A program made the translations under genes and the position numbers. From the NCBI GenBank assembly GCA_030867875.1, contig JAOWCC010000577.1:142654344-142718343 (forward strand): a DNA stretch of 64,000 bases. Direction: 5' to 3'. Below the pieces are notes generated by a model. The model was not told where the DNA came from. It did no database searches and worked only from the letters and a program-made list of their open reading frames with translations. Below are positions 51,701 to 59,254 of the stretch, piece by piece (within the stretch, counting starts at the first letter, position 1; every line of letters starts with the position of its first letter). Source of the stretch: Actinernus sp. WN-2022. Taxonomy: Eukaryota > Cnidaria > Anthozoa > Actiniaria > Actinernidae.

Positions 51701-54108
51701 ATGATTTTCCATAAAGCGTAAATGTTCTTATCTTGTAGCCTGGTAGTCCCAGATGCCTTGCCTGTGGTGCCACCACAACAAGTCTACCAACACGTGACGG
51801 CTGTACTACAAACAACTGTTCTTTTTCGCCAGAGAAGGGCGTTTTCTATGACCTTAGAAAACTATCGCGAGTCAATGGGTCTATGTTTGAAGTCTTGAAT
51901 TACCAACGCATTCAAAACGAGAGAAGACCAAGACAACGAAGCGTGCCTGCAAGGCTGAGTATATGGCCACCCGCGTACCACGCCAGATTCTACGTGAACC
52001 TGTGCACCGTAGAGCACGAGAATACTTCGTGTACATTTCTATCGTCAACGGAAGGGGTGCGAAAAAGTATGCCTGTAATGGCGTGCCGAACATTTTGGTG
52101 GGGTCGTAGAGACAGGAGCCTTGGTAAAGTTATCGGATTCTTACCTAGAAAGGACATTAGATCTGGGGTTCGAGTGCAGATACTACATGGCGATAAATGT
52201 CACAACTCTCGTAAGTGATTTGGTTTACTGTTGTGCATGATAAAACTGGCTGTTCTTGCGTAAGCTTAGAATTTGTGCCTTTGACTCGCGGACCTTGAGT
52301 AGCAGATCTGGCGCTTGTGAATGTCTTACTCGTGCGTTGCTGCGTTGTGCCACGGTAATGAATGAGATAGATCCACTTGATCTTATGTTCTAACAATGTT
52401 CTGTATTTTTTTTAACAGCAATACTCTATAATTTTTATGTAACAGTTTTTTAACCAAATTTTCACTTGTCGCAGCAAGGTAAACCGTAAGATGTAGATTA
52501 CACACCGGGGGGGGGGGGGGGTGTTGGGTGGGTGAAGGGTTCTGGTACTCTCCTATATAAGGTATACGGGTATGTGCCGCCCTATAGGGTATGGTTTTCG
52601 AGATCCGCGGTCTGGGGTATCTAATTTGTCATTTTGGTCTGGGATAGGGTACCTATTTCGTTCTCCACAACAGACTACGACTTTTTCAAATCCAGTAAAC
52701 GACTCGATCGGACGTACTCCATGTCTATTTTATTTAATTGTCAATGTGTCAGATTGAGTAAACATTACAAGGACTTTTTTTTTTATTCACTTTGAAAACG
52801 ATCTTTTTAATATCATGTCAATGTGTTAGATTTTATAAGCATTACAAGCTCAGGTTCTTTTATCTTTACTGGATCTTTAAATTGTAGCTTAATAGCACAA
52901 TTGAACTAGGCCTGGGATAGTGTATCGATTTTCGAGCTAAGGTCTGGGATAGGGTATGGAAAATCGTCTTTTTAGGCCTGGTATAGGATCAGGGTTTTGA
53001 GGTCACCGCGGCACACCCCAACCCAAAAACTTCTAGAGTACTCTCCCCCCCCGGATTACACAGTGTGTTGTGTCATCCACAGTAAAACAATCACGGTTTC
53101 TGAGAAACCCCCACCCCTCCCCCACATTTCATCCTAACCTTTAATGGTTAATCATCAATAGGACGATGCATATCCAAGGGAGGGGTGGGTGGGTAGTTTC
53201 CGATTGAGCCAACAATAGTGACTGTGTTTGTGACTGAGTAGTAACTTCTGGGGAGCAAGGGTTGCCGAGCGGTGTGAGCGCTCCGGCGCCTTTCACCTCT
53301 GTGGCCGGGGTTCGATTACCGGAGTTGAGTTTGTTGGTCTCTTACCCTTGCTTTGAGGGTTTTCTCGGGGTTCTCCGGTTTTCTTCCCTCCTCAGAAACC
53401 AACCTAAATTCCAATTCGAGTTTGTCAGAATACTAAACTGATGATACTGAGCCTCTGGCTTTGGAGACCCGGTAACGGCTCCCTGTCATGTTCGACGCAT
53501 AATAAACCATTTGATATTTTGCTGCTTTCCGTTACAAGCGACGGTGTTGTTTCTCACTTCCAACGTAATATTTTTATCTCTTAGTCAATGGATTTAATAC
53601 CACTATTGACCTGGTGTGCGATATGACAGCAGACGTAGGGAGCCCAGGCCCCGAAAACAACTACACCTCGGTGTATCGACGACCCTGCAACTACTACTTC
53701 GTGTGGAAGTCCCTGTATGCATGTCCAGTATGTAGGAAGCAAGACTTCGAGAAAATCGTCAGCAACTGCGTCGATGGTAAAGCCAACGTAACATACGCTA
53801 GGACTACACCTTGTTGGGGGACTGTGGATGGGATCATCCCGGGAGTGACTAACATCACCTGCTCCAGTGCCATCGCTCGACTAAAGACCATACAGGCGGC
53901 CGTCAACAAGGCTCTCATCGGAGTGGGCGTGGTGGTCATTGTGGTGCTGTTGTTCGTAGCAGGGTGGTTCTTCTACAAACATCGCTCCATTCGGTACAAG
54001 TACTACAGCATGATAACCAGGAACAAACCCATGAGCAAGCTGGAGGAGGAGGAAGAAGAAACTCTGGGCAATATGTACCATGATACTCATAACATCGTCA
54101 AGGCATGA
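21769..54108 (+). CDS. ELAPOR1: ELAPOR1/2 (KIAA1324/EIG121) family transmembrane protein, eleven exons
   Basis: Endosome/lysosome-associated membrane protein; vertebrate members act in autophagy and secretory sorting (ELAPOR1) and BMP signalling (ELAPOR2). Exons: 21769-21944, 28230-28480, 33261-33508, 35654-35749, 39611-39728, 42003-42188, 43629-43897, 45815-46164, 46709-46946, 51739-52210 and 53585-54108. All are GT-AG, phases agree, sum 2928 bases, 975 residues (human ELAPOR1 is about 1013). Signal peptide at residues 1-23; cysteine-rich CxxCxxGxY-type modules at about 77-95, 265-310, 375-415 and 605-670; mannose-6-phosphate-receptor-homology region at about 660-860; transmembrane helix at 911-931; cytosolic tail of 44 residues with RYKYYSMI (a YxxPhi motif, aligning with the human YKYSKL) and a run of six glutamates. 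Extracellular NxS/T sites are frequent. No paralog is nearby, so ELAPOR1 versus ELAPOR2 cannot be decided; it may predate that split. The start is the first ATG before the hydrophobic leader. Confidence 0.93.
23140..24125 (-). mobile_element. 5'-truncated non-LTR retrotransposon in ELAPOR intron 1
   Basis: Minus-strand frames 24260-23754 and 23764-23309 give the end of an RT: WMTCNKLKLNNDKSELL, a catalytic-core follow-on (RNIGVIFDDTMSM), IQKLQYVQNAAARII, ELHWLPVNERI and APQLWNSLPVEIR. The catalytic box is missing. At the 3' side a (TAATA)n tract and the TATATAGCGCATAT/ATGCGCTTTACAA tail are present. One frame change separates the two segments. Confidence 0.87.
24082..24226. repeat. Inverted duplication at the 5' end of the LINE
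   Basis: Sequence 24082-24125 and 24181-24226 are inverted complements (GTTTTTCATCAGGGGTTCCAAACAC and its complement share at least 20 bases). The left arm is LINE coding sequence, so a piece of the LINE is present in inverted orientation just beyond its truncation. Confidence 0.75.
24362..24450 (+). mobile_element. tRNA-like head, probable SINE or tRNA pseudogene
   Basis: A-box TAGTGTAGTGG at 24365-24375 and B-box GGTTCGAGTCA at 24419-24429 (10 of 11 to consensus) are spaced as in a tRNA promoter. No intact cloverleaf was confirmed and the element's end is unclear. Confidence 0.5.
24770..24995. mobile_element. MITE with ~28-base inverted ends
   Basis: AGGGACTGGTCATTATTAAA and GGGGAGTAC at left are matched by GTACTCCC and TTTAAATAATGACCGGTCCCT at right. 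Internal TATGGGGT repeats. The right terminus is also found at the end of the repeat at 30055-30335, so the two are related. Confidence 0.75.
25059..25388. mobile_element. Fold-back element with CCCTGGGT/ACCCAGGG ends
   Basis: Left TACCCTGGGTTGCAGAGG and right GTCTCTGGCACCCAGGGTA are inverted complements with a few mismatches; the inner CTCTAGGAGAGAAAAAAAGAA-type purine tract mirrors TTCTTTTTCTTGTCTCTCC. A single related half, CCTCTGGCACCCAGGGTAC, occurs near 18778. Confidence 0.65.
26780..27348. mobile_element. Pogo/Tc1-type non-autonomous element
   Basis: Bounded by CAGTTGAACCCCGCTAATTC and its complement, flanked by TA on both sides (26778-26779 and 27349-27350). Several GTTCGAATTAGC(C/G) repeats occupy both flanks of an AT-rich middle. 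The TA duplication and CAGT start suggest the Tc1/mariner group. No transposase is present. Confidence 0.85.
29435..29775. mobile_element. Fold-back element, copy of 55100-55735
   Basis: Contains GATACGATAGTACGCGCG, AAGCCATGTTTTATCAGAG, and an internal inverted pair around CATGTTTTATACTATCATAA with the complement further right. The same blocks, in the opposite orientation, make up the element at 55100-55735. Confidence 0.75.
30055..30335. repeat. Poly-G and GGGGGGTCA repeat with MITE terminus
   Basis: A run of 19 G residues (30088-30106) is followed by GGGGGGGTCA blocks and ends with TAAATAATGTCCGGTCCCTA, nearly the right end of the MITE at 24770-24995. The G run may form a quadruplex. Confidence 0.6.
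30412..32069. mobile_element. Tc1/mariner-like element, non-autonomous
   Basis: Ends CAGTATTGTGCAAAAGTC and GACTTTTGCACAATACTG are inverted complements with TA on each flank (30410-30411 and 32070-32071). The interior holds many GAAATTTCG/CGAAATTTC-type repeats at both ends and no recognisable transposase reading frame. It is inserted within a tandem repeat (see 32072-32400). Confidence 0.82.
32072..32400 (+). repeat. Tandem repeat interrupted by the Tc1-like element
   Basis: Two adjacent units of about 160 bases both start near GTCACTAAA and run through GGGCTAGATCACTGA and CTTCAATG(A/C)TCCTGTG. The tail of the unit, ACCCAACATT...CAGTAAAC, also appears at 30335-30400, left of the Tc1-like element. 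The insertion therefore split a three-unit array. Confidence 0.72.
34046..35457. mobile_element. TA-flanked element with GCGAACCC subterminal repeats
   Basis: TIRs CAGTACCGACCAGAAC and GTTCTGGTCGGTACTG, flanked by TA (34044-34045 and 35458-35459). Dense GCGAACCC/GGGTTCGC and CAAACCC repeats fill the 250 bases next to each end; the centre is unique and non-coding. Confidence 0.82.
36974..38546. mobile_element. Mutator-like element carrying helicase sequence
   Basis: Inverted arms of about 430 bases (36974-37435 and 38110-38546) begin TAGCCTGATTTTCAGAC. The 9-base sequence CCCCCTCCA flanks both ends exactly (36965-36973 and 38547-38555). This fits a Mutator-like element. Both arms and the centre contain pieces of a RecQ-like helicase gene (see 37117-37585). 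Located in ELAPOR intron 4. Confidence 0.85.
37117..37585 (+). pseudogene. RecQ-like DEAD/H helicase fragment
   Basis: The plus-strand frame from 37117 reads LEKACKTFGISELFPEQRKA then QKDLMA, the motif-0/Q region that precedes motif I in RecQ helicases (typically F...FRPxQ...AI). Downstream, at about 37520-37550, another frame gives LLATGFGKSLIFRSS, a Walker A box of type ATGxGKS. The two are out of frame and separated by non-helicase text, so the fragment is broken. The first piece is present a second time, inverted, in the right arm (about 38250-38360). Confidence 0.6.
38800..39125. repeat. Fold-back element with GTGAATA repeats
   Basis: Contains GGTGGATATTTACC...GGTAAATATCCACC as a tight palindrome near 39039-39080 and scattered TATTCAC/GTGAATA blocks. 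An outer pair of inverted ends is likely but not resolved. Confidence 0.5.
39362..39589. mobile_element. MITE shared with the ELAPOR 3' flank
   Basis: TTATTACAGTTTTCGTTGAA at left and TTAATTAAAACGGTAATAA at right are inverted, with inner CTTCAAGTCTCCTTT against a complementary right block. A second copy of this family lies at 54168-54347. Confidence 0.75.
39967..40446. mobile_element. Element with GGTTGCCAC termini and 49-base tandem core
   Basis: GGTTGCCAC (39967-39976) and GTGGCAACC (40435-40444) bound a region in which the unit GTCAGGGAAATTCTAAATTT followed by CTTGTCAAAGTCAGGGAATT is repeated about six times (39978-40270). A hAT-type origin is plausible from the termini but no clean 8-base duplication was seen. 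Confidence 0.75.
40447..42002. other. Intron 5 remainder, no element recognised
   Basis: AT-rich sequence with ordinary short ORFs. A few ACATGTACATGTA blocks (for example 40843-40854 and 40904-40910) were noted but no transposon ends. Confidence 0.4.
42390..42660 (+). mobile_element. tRNA-derived SINE, family 1
   Basis: A degenerate tRNA head with B-box GGTTCGATCCC at 42435-42445 is followed by a body containing GAGTTTGTTGGTATCTCGCC, GGTTCTCCGGTTTTCC and AAATTCCAATTTGATCTG. The same body is found at 53255-53525. Confidence 0.75.
42766..42980 (+). mobile_element. tRNA-derived SINE, family 2
   Basis: Starts with A-box TAGCTCAGTTGG (42771-42782) and B-box GGTTCAAATCC (42810-42820). The downstream body (CCTTGGGCAGGGACGTATAA onward) differs from the SINE immediately to its left. 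Not a functional tRNA gene. Confidence 0.75.
43990..44493. mobile_element. Inverted-repeat element full of GGTAAGT repeats
   Basis: TIRs CTAAAGTGAACAAGTTGCAC and its complement at the right, with about eleven GGTAAG(T/C) blocks in two subterminal clusters (44035-44135 and 44390-44455). GGTAAGT is identical to the consensus 5' splice site. No coding capacity; no target duplication identified. Confidence 0.78.
44897..45442. mobile_element. Fold-back element with ~200-base arms
   Basis: Arms 44897-45105 and 45247-45442 match as inverted complements over nearly their whole length, including TGACCCATGACCGCG/complement, CGAGGTATCGACC and GATAGAGTATTCTCTG. The centre (about 140 bases) is unique. 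It splits a run of TTATTAATATTCATTATGCTCC-type units seen at 44850-44895 and 45450-45580. Confidence 0.82.
47513..48424. mobile_element. Nested palindromic element
   Basis: ACTAATTGCGATTTTGAGACGCC near 47516 reappears inverted near 47650 and again inverted at 48400-48422. The inner pair (about 47516-47585 and 47605-47665) forms a palindrome around GCGGAGCAATACG. The outer end at 48341-48424 (TACGAAATATATTTTCTCCC) is an inverted copy of the left part of that palindrome. Confidence 0.7.
48290..48690. repeat. Dispersed TATCATTTGATACAGGAT motifs
   Basis: The motif (C)TGTATCATTTGATACAGGAT and its complement occur about six times, some in inverted pairs, forming short hairpins. The relation to the element on the left is not clear. 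Confidence 0.6.
48745..48812. repeat. Palindrome, AAATACC.../...GGTATTT
   Basis: The inverted blocks AACCTCAGCTTTTA and TAAAAGCTGAGGTT with outer TTAAATACC/GGTATTTAA form a hairpin of about 60 bases. Confidence 0.75.
49242..49303. repeat. Perfect palindrome, 30-base arms and 2-base loop
   Basis: Arms 49242-49271 and 49274-49303 are exact inverted complements with only TG between them. A looser inverted partner of its GATAAAGCCCT core occurs at about 49338-49354. Confidence 0.9.
49394..49525 (+). repeat. 55-base tandem repeat, about two and a half copies
   Basis: GATTATAA(T/C)CC(A/G)TCAAATA(T/T)(G/T)TTCTCTC... units start near 49396, 49444 and 49493. Units 1 and 2 match almost fully through CCGCCAGACAATAAATATCA. 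Confidence 0.8.
50525..50980 (-). mobile_element. Non-LTR retrotransposon RT tail
   Basis: Minus-strand translation gives an RT C-terminal tail: WGNTYKTQLTKLKTKQNKCI (about 50890-50950, other frame) then FNLLEILTLDNIFKLRI, HSHNTRYA and IWQSIPTEIK. The upstream part including the catalytic core is absent. A third LINE copy distinct in sequence from the two others. Confidence 0.8.
51427..51660. repeat. CCAAT-rich repeat, related to 54345-54645
   Basis: Shares GTGGTTTTGCGTTTACTAAGC and (C)TATTGGCTG with the repeat at 54345-54645. Contains at least four CCAAT/ATTGG sites. No coding sequence. Confidence 0.65.
52507..53053. mobile_element. Poly-G/poly-C-ended element
   Basis: A G tract (52507-52521) at the left and CCCCCCCCGG at the right are inverted; TCTGGTACTC near the left mirrors GAGTACTC at the right. 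The interior repeats GGTCTGGGATAGGGTA-type text four to five times. The family is non-coding. Confidence 0.65.
53255..53525 (+). mobile_element. tRNA-derived SINE, family 1 (second copy)
   Basis: tRNA-like head with A-box TTGCCGAGCGG (53262-53272) and B-box GGTTCGATTACC (53309-53320), resembling a type-II (Leu/Ser-like) head. The body GAGTTTGTTGGTCTCTTACC and GGTTCTCCGGTTTTCTTCC matches 42390-42660. Ends 55-60 bases before ELAPOR exon 11. Confidence 0.8.
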
Positions 54109-54167
54109 ATAGAGCAGAATGTGAGTTGTGCACACAGAGCGGGTTCGATTGAGTGTCTAAAGTATTA

Positions 54168-54347
54168 TTACCGTTTTGATTGAAGTGCAACTGTTAAGGT
54201 TTCAAGTCTCGTTTGGAAAATTTCATCTGGCTGAAAAAACTTTGTATATGTGAGAGCAGACTCTGCGTTTGATTGACAGTCGGCTAAATGCAATTTACGA
54301 AACGCGACTTGGAACTTCCAGGGTCGCTCTTCAATGAAAATCGGTGG
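54168..54347. mobile_element. MITE in the ELAPOR 3' flank
   Basis: TTACCGTTTTGATTGAAGTG and the right TTCAATGAAAATCGGT form imperfect inverted ends; blocks GTTTCAAGTCTCGTTT and TGATTGACAGTCGGCTAAAT match the intron 4 copy at 39362-39589. It starts about 60 bases after the stop codon and may therefore be transcribed as 3' UTR. Confidence 0.7.
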
Positions 54348-54645
54348 TTTTGTATTTGCTTAGCTTTTCTATTGGCTGTGAAACATGTTTTTAAATTATC
54401 AGCGAATTAAGTTCTAAACTGAAACCCAACATTGTTTTGGTCCATCAAGCAATCGATTTTCGTTTCAGCGAGAGTTATCCACGATTGTTTTTACTTTTCC
54501 TCCTGATTGGTTCAAGTCAAGCCAATCACGAATTATTTCAGCTCCTGATTGGCTCAGTGCGTTCATACTTGCTCCTGATTGGCTCAGTGCGTTCATACTT
54601 GCTCCTGTGATTGGCTCTGTAACACTCAATCGAAAACCGCTCTGG
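54345..54645. repeat. CCAAT-rich repeat with 27-base tandem units
   Basis: GCTCCTGATTGGCTCAGTGC and GTTCATACTT are repeated two to three times at 54540-54605; further ATTGG sites precede and follow. Related to 51427-51660 and, inverted, to 8932-9165. Confidence 0.7.
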
Positions 54646-54662
54646 CTATCACGACAAGAACA

Positions 54663-55057
54663 TGGTGTCTTTTATATGAGGGCCACTAATAGTGTGGTGT
54701 CTTGTTTGTGAGGGAGCCACAAATAGCGTCGTGTCTTGTTTGTGAGGGAGCCACAAATAGCGTGGTGTCTTGTTTGTGAAGGGGCCACTAATAGCGTGGT
54801 GTCTTGTTTGTGAGGGGGCCACTAATAGTGTGGTGTCTTGTTTGTGAGGGGGCCACTAATAGCGTGGTGTCTTGTTTGTGAAGGGGCCACTAATAGCGTG
54901 GTGTCTTGTTTAAGGGGACCACTAATAGCGTGGTGTCTTGTTTGCGAGGGCCACGAATAGCGTGGTGTCTTGTTTAAGGGGACCACTAATAGCGTGGTGT
55001 CTTGTTTAAGGGGACCACTAATAGCGTGGTGTCTTGTTTTCGAGGGCCACTAATAGC
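54663..55057 (+). repeat. 34-base minisatellite, about twelve copies
   Basis: The unit GTGGTGTCTTGTTTGTGAGG plus GGGCCACTAATAGC is repeated in tandem with single-base changes and short deletions (several units lack GTGAG). It sits just downstream of ELAPOR. Confidence 0.9.
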
Positions 55058-55099
55058 TAGAAGCAGGAGGCACTCCCAAGCTGGAGCCATCTCACATTC

Positions 55100-55735
55100 G
55101 CTTTATTTAACAAATAAAGAAGCCTTAGCCATGTTTTATACTATCATAAAACACGATGGGCAATTGACCTATATCACTATGACGTCAAATCAAAACAATA
55201 TATTGTTTAAACGCTAAGGATCACGTTCGTGGGAGGGGGACAAAACAACACAAAGGAAATCGCTATCAAATACATTTTGTAGAACGTAGAATAGCGGTAA
55301 CAGCCACCAAATACGGTAAATATTGTGGGATAAACATTGATACAGCTGATATCTGGAAACCAGACAATTCAAAGTTAAATGTCCCTCAGCAGAGCAGATT
55401 TAGTTCAAAATTCTATTGTTCAAGTCGGTTCTGTCCCCCTCATAAACAAGCCGTGACGTCATAATGATATAGGGTAATTGAGAACATGAGAGAAATGTTC
55501 AAGCACAATCCGAAGGCGCGTGCTTTAAACATTTCTCGAGTTTTTTATTATAGTATAAAACATGGATTTAAGCGGGCTTCTTTATCAGTTTTATAATATA
55601 GATTCACACGCGCGATGAAAAGAAACCACCAGTTGAAAACAATAAAATACGGCAAACCATGTTATATACTCTGATAAAACATGGCTTTTTAGCCAATCAG
55701 AGCGCGCGTACTATCGTATCTATATTATAAATTGC
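55100..55735. mobile_element. Fold-back element with internal insertion, inverse of 29435-29775
   Basis: Begins AAATAAAGAAGCCTTAGCCA and ends GCGCGTACTATCGTATCTATA. The block TATCATAAAACACGATGGGCA matches 29435-29775 in reverse. About 285 bases of sequence without counterpart there (55170-55455) have been gained in this copy. Confidence 0.72.
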
Positions 55736-55867
55736 TATAGTTTTAGTGACATTACATGATGATGCGTGTATGTGGTTTGTGGGAAGGGAGAAATCCTCGT
55801 GCTTTGAGTTGAGCCGGTGGATACATAACAGATTACTGATATTGTAAGCTACGTGGCTAAGTTGGGC

Positions 55868-56157
55868 TGCATTTCTTTAGGAAAATCCTAATACAAATTT
55901 CGACTATTTAAACGGATACTAAGGATTCTTATTCCGCTGCTTTTCTTTGGAAAGAATTGCAAATTACATTTGCCACTTTGCCGCCCTTCGACCCGCTAGG
56001 AGGACTTTTTCTCTCTTTAATTCGTCGCTATAGTTGTGACAGATCTAGAGACTTCGCAATGGCTTGAAACCTTCGAGAACGGAAACTCGGATAATCGTGA
56101 AATAATAACAATGGGGATGCGCGAGAACCAGATTAGGATTTTCCCAAAGAAATGTAC
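55868..56157. mobile_element. MITE with ATTTCTTTAGGAAAATCCTA ends
   Basis: CATTTCTTTAGGAAAATCCT and its complement AGGATTTTCCCAAAGAAATG bound about 290 bases. One mismatch separates the termini. Non-coding. Confidence 0.75.
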
Positions 56158-56289
56158 CTTTTTATAGAAGGCCCGAACCTGTAACAGTTTGTGTTTGACA
56201 TTGGTTAACACCATGATATATGATGATTTGATTTGGTTGCTTGATCGAGCCGTGAAGATTTTTGACATACATAATACGTATGTACATCT

Positions 56290-58240
56290 AGCTTATCATA
56301 CCACTCACTTTTCCGATTTGCGACCTTTCGCAAAGAGACGCGAAATGCATTCTATGTCATAGCTTTAACTTCAATACGCAGAAGGATAGCAGAAGGATAG
56401 ATACGCTACATATTAACTCAGAGGATGAGGAATCAAACGGTAGCGTTTTTTAGCTGTAAATTCCTTTTTTTAATATTGTTAATCTTAGAATATAAAACAA
56501 GGGACATTTTATCTGTGAACTTCTTTATTTTAATTTTAGTTTGTAAAACAAGCGACATTTTGTGTTCGATAAGTATAGACGATAAGCATTTTTGTGCATG
56601 ATTTTTATAGTTTTGTAGGCACCGTCTGCTAATCGTTTCTTTAGTTTGACATAAAACCACGTTTCTTAAAAAAAACTATGGGAGTTTTATCTGTTAGCGT
56701 TCATTGGAAGTTATAGAAATCCAGAAATATTCCGAATATTTGCACTGCCGGGGGATTCCTTTTATCAGAATGATGTTGGGGATCGCTGTATTTTTCAAAA
56801 GGCACGAAGAACCCAAAGATTTGCTATCGTTTTGCTTTTTGGTAGTTTTATAAAACGCAACTTCATGTTCGTGTCTCAACCAGCGTTCGGTGGTGCTCTT
56901 TCTGTTTGCTCCCAGTGATTTGCAGGGCAAAATACGACGACACTACAGTCGCTGTGGTAACGGAGATCCCCCTCTCGCCAAGAATCAAACGAGTTAGATT
57001 TTATCGTGGAACATAACTTTGTTGTTGGCCTTCTAAGCCCAACGGAAGCTTACAGTGTCGATCTTCATTCATTTCGTAGTTTCCAAATGATATTAAACTG
57101 CCAGTTAGGGCTTCGAGAATTGTAGTTTTTTAGTTCATACATAATATCCAATGTATTTTAAAACAGAAGGTTTCTAGTTAGTTCACAGATATGTGATATT
57201 TATATGTACCAAGATGAGATGAAGGGGTTTGGAGATCTGATGTTTGTACTGTATTTTAAAGTTATTTAACCAGTATTAATTTCCTAGATAAACTAATGTT
57301 AAGTTCACAGTTTGTTGTGGTTTCATTTCTTGGTTGCTCAAACTCTACACTACAGTTCACTCAGTGCTGTTTTCTTTGAGTCACCCCCTCGTTGAACAGA
57401 ACGGTGTGCTGGAGTTTTTGCATTAGGCTTCTGTCAATCAACGCAACTGTCGATTGGCTTTCGGATAGAAGCCAGTAAAGTTCTGGTTCACATCGCGACA
57501 AAACCGGTTATGCTTCGCTGGCCGAAAGAACGAAGGCTCTGGAGTCCGATGTCTTTAACTTTTTTAGTAAATAATTTTATAACTTAGTAAATTCACAGTG
57601 AATTAAATTAAGAAAACCTCAACCTGTTAAAGTTTTAGACTTAGCTTTAAAATATATTTTTTTGCGAAACATTTCACATTAGTACCTAAAATTTGAAACG
57701 GGTGATTGCCTTTGGTTTCTTTTAGTTTCGGCGGGAAACTGGCGCGACGCACGCGCGACGGGCTCAACAAAAGAGCATGCGCGTGATGTTTTGTTGCGGT
57801 GTGGTGCTGGTACGAAATTTTAGCGGCAAACCTGGCAGTTAATTATTTTTCCCACCTTGTGTGAATCAAAGAAATCTGTAGGAAGGCCAAACTTGATGAG
57901 TTTTTGTCTACCCTTCCTCCAAGCAGTGTTACGTGTTTTAGTACAGGTAATCATTAATACAGCTGCTCTCAGACAATCAAATTCGAGAACTCGTTGCGCG
58001 TGTACTATCAGAATAGACCTGTTTTACTCAAAGCAACATTGTTCTGAGGGGGAAGGGGGAACGTTAATATGCTACAGTCACAAGTCAAGTAATGGCACAG
58101 TAAAGCCCAGGTGAAAGGTTACAACATTTTATCATCGTTTTTGGTTGAGAAATATAGCATGTATCGGCAAACAAAGTGAACTTCCGCATGTTTGTGTTCT
58201 TACACGTTTCAACTTGATTGAGATGAACTCATGCGCCCAA
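56290..58240. other. No gene recognised
   Basis: A diverged 60-base direct repeat around AAACAAG(G/C)GACATTTT is seen at 56480-56570. At 57735-57830 there is a locally GC-rich block with GCGCGACGCACGCGCGAC. No exon, transposon ends or large ORF could be supported. Confidence 0.4.
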
Positions 58241-58246
58241 CAATAA

Positions 58247-58693
58247 TAGGGACCTTACGCAACCTGGGCCGGGTTGTTCAAAGCCCGATTAGTGCTAATC
58301 CAGGGTTAATTTCCATGACAACCAATAGGTTCTGTGCAGAGTTAATCCAGGATTAACACTAATCGGGCTTTGAACAACCCGGCCCTGGACGGCAGTGACG
58401 ATGGGAGGTAGAGAAGTGTTTTCTCCCGAAATCTGGTGTTACTAGTTCCTTTATTCGCTTTTAATTACGTTTCACATCCAGGTCTTCGAAAAATATGATA
58501 GGCATAAAGTTTTGCTCACGCCGAACGAAAAACAGTGATTTACTTTCTTACGTTTGCGTTCTCTTGTAAACGTAAAAACTTTAGGGTTTTCACGTTGTTT
58601 TTCAAGACAACGGTGGAAATGTAGGCGACTGCGTGCATTTTCACGTGCAGTTATTGTAATTTCTAATCAAGGTCCTGGTTGCGTAAGGTCCCT
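58247..58693. mobile_element. Element with AGGGACCTTACGCAACC ends, containing a second MITE
   Basis: Outer TIRs AGGGACCTTACGCAACC and GGTTGCGTAAGGTCCCT are perfect complements. Near the left end a complete inner MITE (58266-58385) has ends GGCCGGGTTGTTCAAAGCCC and complement. Related to the inner MITE, GATTAACACTAATCGGGCTTCG at 51667 and TTAATCCAGGATTAAT at 50042 are single-arm remnants. Confidence 0.82.
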
Positions 58694-59254
58694 AATGTTA
58701 AAAGATAAACGGCCTAAATCCTCTGGAAATACGAATTGTTGAACAGGGATGGTAAAATGGTTCAACGATGGGTTTAAGAACTGTTGTTTCAAAGTTGAAT
58801 GAAAGCATTGTGAGCGTGACTAAGTTGCCGTTTGTTTAATATCACAGAAACAGGTACTACTTGAAACGCTCTCATGCAAGCCACGGTTCATTACTCTTTG
58901 TTTCGATGGGCCTTTTGCAGTATATATAGTCACGTGGTTGTACTGGAGGAAACAATGTCTGGCATTTGTATGAGATCGGTGGTTGCATTAGCAAAAGCTA
59001 TTTTCCACCTACAATCGATCGCCGATCTGTCTAAAATTGCGTTTTTAAACCGATTAAAAAATTAAACCCGGCACAAGAAAGGTCACATCAAATTATTTTA
59101 GCAACGTATGAAAGCTTGGTATTCAGCTTATATTCACCCAAACATCCTAGTATGTGGTGTAGTTACTAATTTTGATGTAATATTTATTGTGTTGGTGTTC
59201 ATGTTTGTAATCGGATTAATTTTCCACATGGTCTCAGTCCCCCAGTAAAGTGGC

